Origin: Clostridium sp. Marseille-P3244
GTDB taxonomy: Bacteria; Bacillota; Clostridia; Lachnospirales; Lachnospiraceae
Direction: 5' to 3'
NCBI RefSeq assembly: GCF_900120155.1
Contig: NZ_LT635549.1
Location: 992,001 to 1,056,000, forward strand
Length of the DNA stretch: 64,000 nucleotides
In this document: positions 60,534 to 64,000 of the stretch, piece after piece
How positions within the stretch are numbered: position 1 is the first letter of the stretch
How the letters are laid out: each line of letters starts with the position of its first letter
Made by a program: the position numbers and the translations under genes
The notes under the pieces: model-generated
What the model was told of the DNA's origin: nothing
Databases searched by the model: none
The model's input: the letters and a program-made list of their open reading frames with translations, nothing else

Positions 60534-60669
60534 TTGATAGTAAAAACCAATTAATCAATGTTATAAATACTAGAGCAAGATAGTATGAGTTGTGCTTGGT
60601 GTATTCATGCAATCCATTTTCTTGTAAGAATCCAATGGTGGCTTTTGCAAAAAAGAAAGGGGATAATAG

Positions 60670-62091
60670 ATGAATAATACTATAAACGTTAGATTTACAG
60701 CTACAAGAATTTCACCACTGGGATTTTTTATTCTCATTGGTTTATTTGTGACAATTATAGAATATAGCATTGGCATCTTTAGTGAGGATGAAGCACTTAC
60801 AAACCTGTATGTGATCCAGTTGAGTATAATATTTATAGTGTCATATGCAGAAAGTGTTAGGAGATTAGGTTGGTTGCATTTATTCTCATTACTGCATTTT
60901 AGTACCTTTGTATTTATGATAAGTGCAATGATCTTAAGTCTTTTTAATAGTGGGTATTTAATCAGGGAATTTGTAAGTCCTTCCCGCATAACATTTTCTG
61001 AGGTAACAGTGCAACATGTTGCTTTAATTTTCTCTGCCTATATAGCAACATGCAACTTAGTGTTTTTTTCAATCTACAAGAATAATCGTTCGGAAATTGA
61101 TCTGGATCAAATTTGCATAAACAAAGACGGCTATTTGAGTGTTGGACGTACATTGCTAATTATTGGATTGCCATTTTCACTGTACGTAAATTTATATTAT
61201 CTACTTAACGTTAATAGGGCTGCCGAATATTTAGCAGGAAATAGAGGTGCAATTGGATTGCCATTATGGGCAAGACTGCTTGACACATTGACAATAGTTG
61301 GTTTTTTATTAATTGTCGCAAGCAAGCCGCCATACAAAAAATTTGTCTTATACACCATATTGTATTCGATTCCTATGATACCTTTGTTATTATATGGTGA
61401 ACGTGGCCAACCTCTCATGGTTGTACTGTTTTTCTTTTGGTACCGATATAGATTTTATAACAAAAAAGTAAAATTCGTTTATTTGGTAGTTATTGGGGTT
61501 TCTACTATTTTAGTTGCCTATTTTATACAGGAAGTCAGACAAGGAATCATGTTTAGCGGAGGTAATGTTTTTAAATTACTCATTAGCTTCTTCGGAGGAA
61601 GTTCAACGACCGTAAAGCTTACATCTTATTATGTTGAATATGCCGATAAACTACCACATAATTATCCATTCTTCCTAGATCAGGCCATATCAGGTTTATT
61701 TGGTTTGTTCGGAGAATCATATACCGGGCAAAGTCTTCATACATTAGCAGGAAGGTCTGCGTTAGGGCATCAGCTGACATACTATGTTAATCCGAATTAT
61801 TATCTTGCCGGAGCTTCCATGGGAACGGCCTGGGTGACTGAATGTTATGAATTTGGATTAATTGGAGTAATGATAGGCGGTGCAGTTCTGGCAAAGTTTT
61901 GTCAATTATTAGACACTCGAATTATTTATAGTAGATATTGGTCAGTTTTTATATTTGAGTTTTTTTCTATTATAATATTGAGCCCACGAGGAAGTCTTTT
62001 GCCAAGTATTTATTTGCTTCTAAAATACACTATAGTCGTTTTTATTGCGATGGGAGCTTATGATTTGGTAAAGAGTAGGAAAAGACGATAA
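60670..62091 (+). CDS. Repeat-unit polymerase (Wzy-like membrane protein)
   Basis: A 473-residue protein with about 11 hydrophobic helices, a long external loop around residues 290-400 and low overall sequence conservation, the usual profile of Wzy polymerases. The motif YGERGQPLMVVLFFFWYRY, with charged residues inside a helix pair, is typical of the oligosaccharide repeat-unit polymerase group. It polymerises flipped repeat units outside the membrane. The gene is preceded by about 135 bp of AT-rich DNA with no recognised feature. Confidence 0.85.
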   Translation: MNNTINVRFTATRISPLGFFILIGLFVTIIEYSIGIFSEDEALTNLYVIQLSIIFIVSYAESVRRLGWLHLFSLLHFSTFVFMISAMILSLFNSGYLIREFVSPSRITFSEVTVQHVALIFSAYIATCNLVFFSIYKNNRSEIDLDQICINKDGYLSVGRTLLIIGLPFSLYVNLYYLLNVNRAAEYLAGNRGAIGLPLWARLLDTLTIVGFLLIVASKPPYKKFVLYTILYSIPMIPLLLYGERGQPLMVVLFFFWYRYRFYNKKVKFVYLVVIGVSTILVAYFIQEVRQGIMFSGGNVFKLLISFFGGSSTTVKLTSYYVEYADKLPHNYPFFLDQAISGLFGLFGESYTGQSLHTLAGRSALGHQLTYYVNPNYYLAGASMGTAWVTECYEFGLIGVMIGGAVLAKFCQLLDTRIIYSRYWSVFIFEFFSIIILSPRGSLLPSIYLLLKYTIVVFIAMGAYDLVKSRKRR

Positions 62092-62191
62092 GAAGTAGTT
62101 GTAAAGAGCTAAATGTTATGAGTTTAGCAAATAATTATACCCATACAGCTACTAAGATACAGATAAAAATAATCAAGGAGTAGATGACGAA

Positions 62192-63409
62192 ATGTTGAAA
62201 GTAGATGTGATATCATCAATGTCTTTGACATCCGGTATAGGGCCAGTACAAACTATAAAACGCATTATTAATAGCAAGGATTTCTTTAATGAACGCGGCT
62301 ATGATTTGGGGGTCTTCACTGCTGATAAATTAAATGCCACACTGGAACAAAGCTTTAAGTCAAAAAATACTGTTTTGTTACGTTTAGCCAAGAAAGCCGC
62401 AAAATACTTTTCTAGACATACCAAATTCTATGCAAAGAATAGAATAAATAATTTGAATAATGGTTCTAAAAGAATTCTTGATTATTATGATACGCTGGAT
62501 CGTACTCCGGATATCATAGTTTTTCATGGGTGGCAGGACTGTTATGAGTATCTGATGAATCATAGAAAAGATGGTGTGAAGATTTGTTTGTTTATTCACT
62601 CAGATGGTTCACCAGACGGAAATAAAATGATTTTGTCTTACTATCCTAAATTAAAGGGAACAGATGTTGAGAAGGAAATGGACAGGCAGTTGGAATATAC
62701 ATTACAGAATGTAGATGCCATGGCTTGTATTACTAAGATTGAAGAAAAAAATCTATTATCACAATATCCGTTCCTCCAAGGGAAGACAGTTCCTGTTATC
62801 AATGGTATATCTGATTTGACTGAGAATCAATTGAAAGAGACAAACAGGATACGATCAGAATGTGCTCAGAAAAAGTATCGATTCATTAGCGTAGGGTCGA
62901 TGAATGGAAGAAAAGGACACTTGGAAGTTATAGAAGCCTTACATCAAACGAGGCCTAAATTATTAAAAGATATTCAAGTCCTTTTTGTAGGTGATGGACA
63001 AGAAAAATCGAGATTAATGTCATTGGTTGAAAAATATGGTTTAACAGATTGTGTAAAATTTGTAGGTGCTGTTCCAAACAATGATGTGTATAAATATCAA
63101 GCACAATCAAACATCAGTATTCTAATATCAAAATTGGAGGGACTTCCATTAGCATTGCTTGAAGGATTGCGTAGTGGAACAGCGTTGATTTCAACAAATG
63201 TTTCAGGAATTCCTGAAGTGGTGCACAACGGCGAAAATGGCATACTTATTAACTATTCGCAGAAAGAACTGAACGAAGTGTTCAATAATCTTGACAAATA
63301 CGATTGGGATTCCATGGGAAAAGTTTCCAGAAAGATGTTTGAAGATTATTATAATTTTCCTAGAATGCGTGAAGATTATATAAGGATGCTACAGAAGGCT
63401 TTTGGATAA
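62192..63409 (+). CDS. Glycosyltransferase, GT4-like (GT-B fold)
   Basis: A 405-residue glycosyltransferase. The donor domain is clear from about residue 225: RFISVGSMNGRKGHLEVIEA, VLFVGDGQEKSRL, then the Glu-containing LISKLEGLPLALLEGLRSG and TNVSGIPEVVHNGENGIL. The N-terminal acceptor domain has an unusual Gly-poor start (VDVISSMSLTSGIGPVQTI). Assignment to the family is firm; donor and acceptor are unknown. Confidence 0.92.
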   Translation: MLKVDVISSMSLTSGIGPVQTIKRIINSKDFFNERGYDLGVFTADKLNATLEQSFKSKNTVLLRLAKKAAKYFSRHTKFYAKNRINNLNNGSKRILDYYDTLDRTPDIIVFHGWQDCYEYLMNHRKDGVKICLFIHSDGSPDGNKMILSYYPKLKGTDVEKEMDRQLEYTLQNVDAMACITKIEEKNLLSQYPFLQGKTVPVINGISDLTENQLKETNRIRSECAQKKYRFISVGSMNGRKGHLEVIEALHQTRPKLLKDIQVLFVGDGQEKSRLMSLVEKYGLTDCVKFVGAVPNNDVYKYQAQSNISILISKLEGLPLALLEGLRSGTALISTNVSGIPEVVHNGENGILINYSQKELNEVFNNLDKYDWDSMGKVSRKMFEDYYNFPRMREDYIRMLQKAFG

Positions 63410-63494
63410 TACTATTTATAGCTGGCTATAAAGGCCATAAGATCATATATGCCTTTTATGAGGCTATATGTTGAAAGACATAGAGGGTTTGATT

Positions 63495-64000
63495 ATGGAT
63501 AATATAGAACAATTTATTGGGAGCAAATCTCTCTCAGTATCCGAAGCTATGCAGCAGATTGACAAAAATGGTTCGGGTATTTTATTCCTTGTAGATGATG
63601 AAAAAAAACTTCTTGGGTGCGTAACAGACGGAGATGTACGTCGATTTCTTCTTGGTGGCGGTAGGATGGATGGCCGTGCTCTTGATGCAGCCAACATGCA
63701 TCCTAGATACGCAAAGACAGTAGAGGAGGCACGAACTCTTTATCACAAAAAGAATTTTATTGTAATACCAATTCTGAACGATGAAGGCATTGTTGTTGAT
63801 TTGTATAACGGAGAATCAGGTGTTCAAAAAAAACCAAGGAATCCTTTGAATATTCCTGTTGTCATTAACGCAGGAGGAAAAGGAACACGCTTGGATCCGC
63901 TTACGAGAGTACTGCCAAAACCATTGATTCCTGTAGGAGAACTTCCAATCATTGAATTGATCATGCAAGAATATCAGAGTTATGCCTGTGATGAGTTTCA
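63495..64000 (+). CDS. CBS-domain nucleotidyltransferase (PtmE-like), cut by window edge
   Basis: The first 168 residues of a sugar nucleotidyltransferase. Residues 1-115 contain two CBS modules (LSVSEAMQQIDKNGSGILFL; LGCVTDGDVRRFLLGG). From about residue 122 the pyrophosphorylase signature appears (INAGGKGTRLDPLTRVLPKP), which binds the nucleoside triphosphate. CBS plus nucleotidyltransferase is the architecture of PtmE, which makes the GDP-amino sugar at the start of the Campylobacter legionaminic pathway. The ATG at 63495 is preceded by AGAGGG. The 3' part is outside the window. Confidence 0.88.
   Translation, partial: MDNIEQFIGSKSLSVSEAMQQIDKNGSGILFLVDDEKKLLGCVTDGDVRRFLLGGGRMDGRALDAANMHPRYAKTVEEARTLYHKKNFIVIPILNDEGIVVDLYNGESGVQKKPRNPLNIPVVINAGGKGTRLDPLTRVLPKPLIPVGELPIIELIMQEYQSYACDEF

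Noticed and set aside
1..64000. CRISPR arrays, tRNA or rRNA genes, transposases, phage genes
   Set aside because: I saw no regularly spaced direct repeats, no cloverleaf-like sequence and no recombinase or transposase reading frame in the window.

Overview
The window looks like a chromosomal segment of an anaerobic, spore-forming Gram-positive bacterium of the Clostridia, most likely Lachnospiraceae. The evidence is a spoVAC/spoVAD/spoVAE locus, strong AGGAGG ribosome binding sites, sugar-type ABC importers, FCD-type GntR regulators, and a Firmicutes-style capsule locus that opens with a PHP-type tyrosine phosphatase, a Wzz-like adaptor and a CpsD-like kinase. Genus-level assignment is not possible from the sequence alone. 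I found no rRNA, tRNA, CRISPR array or transposase.

Region 1 (1-7.9 kb): the end of a sugar uptake and catabolism operon (ABC ATPase and permease, a fucose/arabinose isomerase-fold protein, a VOC protein), a convergent AraC regulator, and a 1111-residue DUF5107/TPR protein behind an activator-type promoter.

Region 2 (8.0-29.3 kb): two paralogous catabolic modules, each associated with its own FCD-type GntR regulator. Module A (8.0-22.5 kb) contains an amidohydrolase that closely resembles enamidase of nicotinate fermentation, a hydroxyisobutyrate-type dehydrogenase, a fused [4Fe-4S] serine-dehydratase-family protein, a LarA-like protein, an NCS1 nucleobase-type permease, a zinc alcohol dehydrogenase, tandem DUF1185 proteins, an isochorismatase-family hydrolase, three RraA-family proteins, a D-2-hydroxyacid dehydrogenase and an AEC permease. 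Module B (22.8-29.3 kb) has an SDR, a complete sugar-type ABC importer, and near-duplicates of module A's alcohol dehydrogenase and one RraA protein. Both modules begin with a consensus promoter followed within about 10-15 bp by an ATTGT-N2-ACAAT palindrome. My reading is an undescribed anaerobic route for an N-heterocycle or related amide, using the ring-opening, reduction and dehydration logic of nicotinate fermentation without that pathway's other enzymes.

Region 3 (29.3-36.5 kb): the module B regulator, a hexapeptide acetyltransferase, a MarR-controlled heterodimeric ABC exporter whose promoter lies inside a 34-bp perfect palindrome and is followed by an intrinsic terminator, and a class Ic aspartate aminotransferase.

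Region 4 (36.5-43.1 kb): a roughly 715-bp non-coding element made of three large hairpins with matching inverted ends, a split and divergent spoVA locus with candidate sigma-G promoters, a Na/Pi symporter behind a Pho-box-like repeat, and glmS with a leader terminator.

Region 5 (43.1-64 kb): a Wzx/Wzy-type capsule locus. A ten-G tract sits 6 bp upstream of its consensus promoter. The first genes (regulation, chain length, LCP ligase) match the host composition. From about 49 kb the DNA becomes AT-rich and variable. It holds sugar nucleotide enzymes, a chimeric pseudogene, the initiating sugar transferase, glycosyltransferases, flippase and polymerase. LegB-, LegC- and PtmE-like genes near the right edge point to a legionaminic-acid-type sugar.
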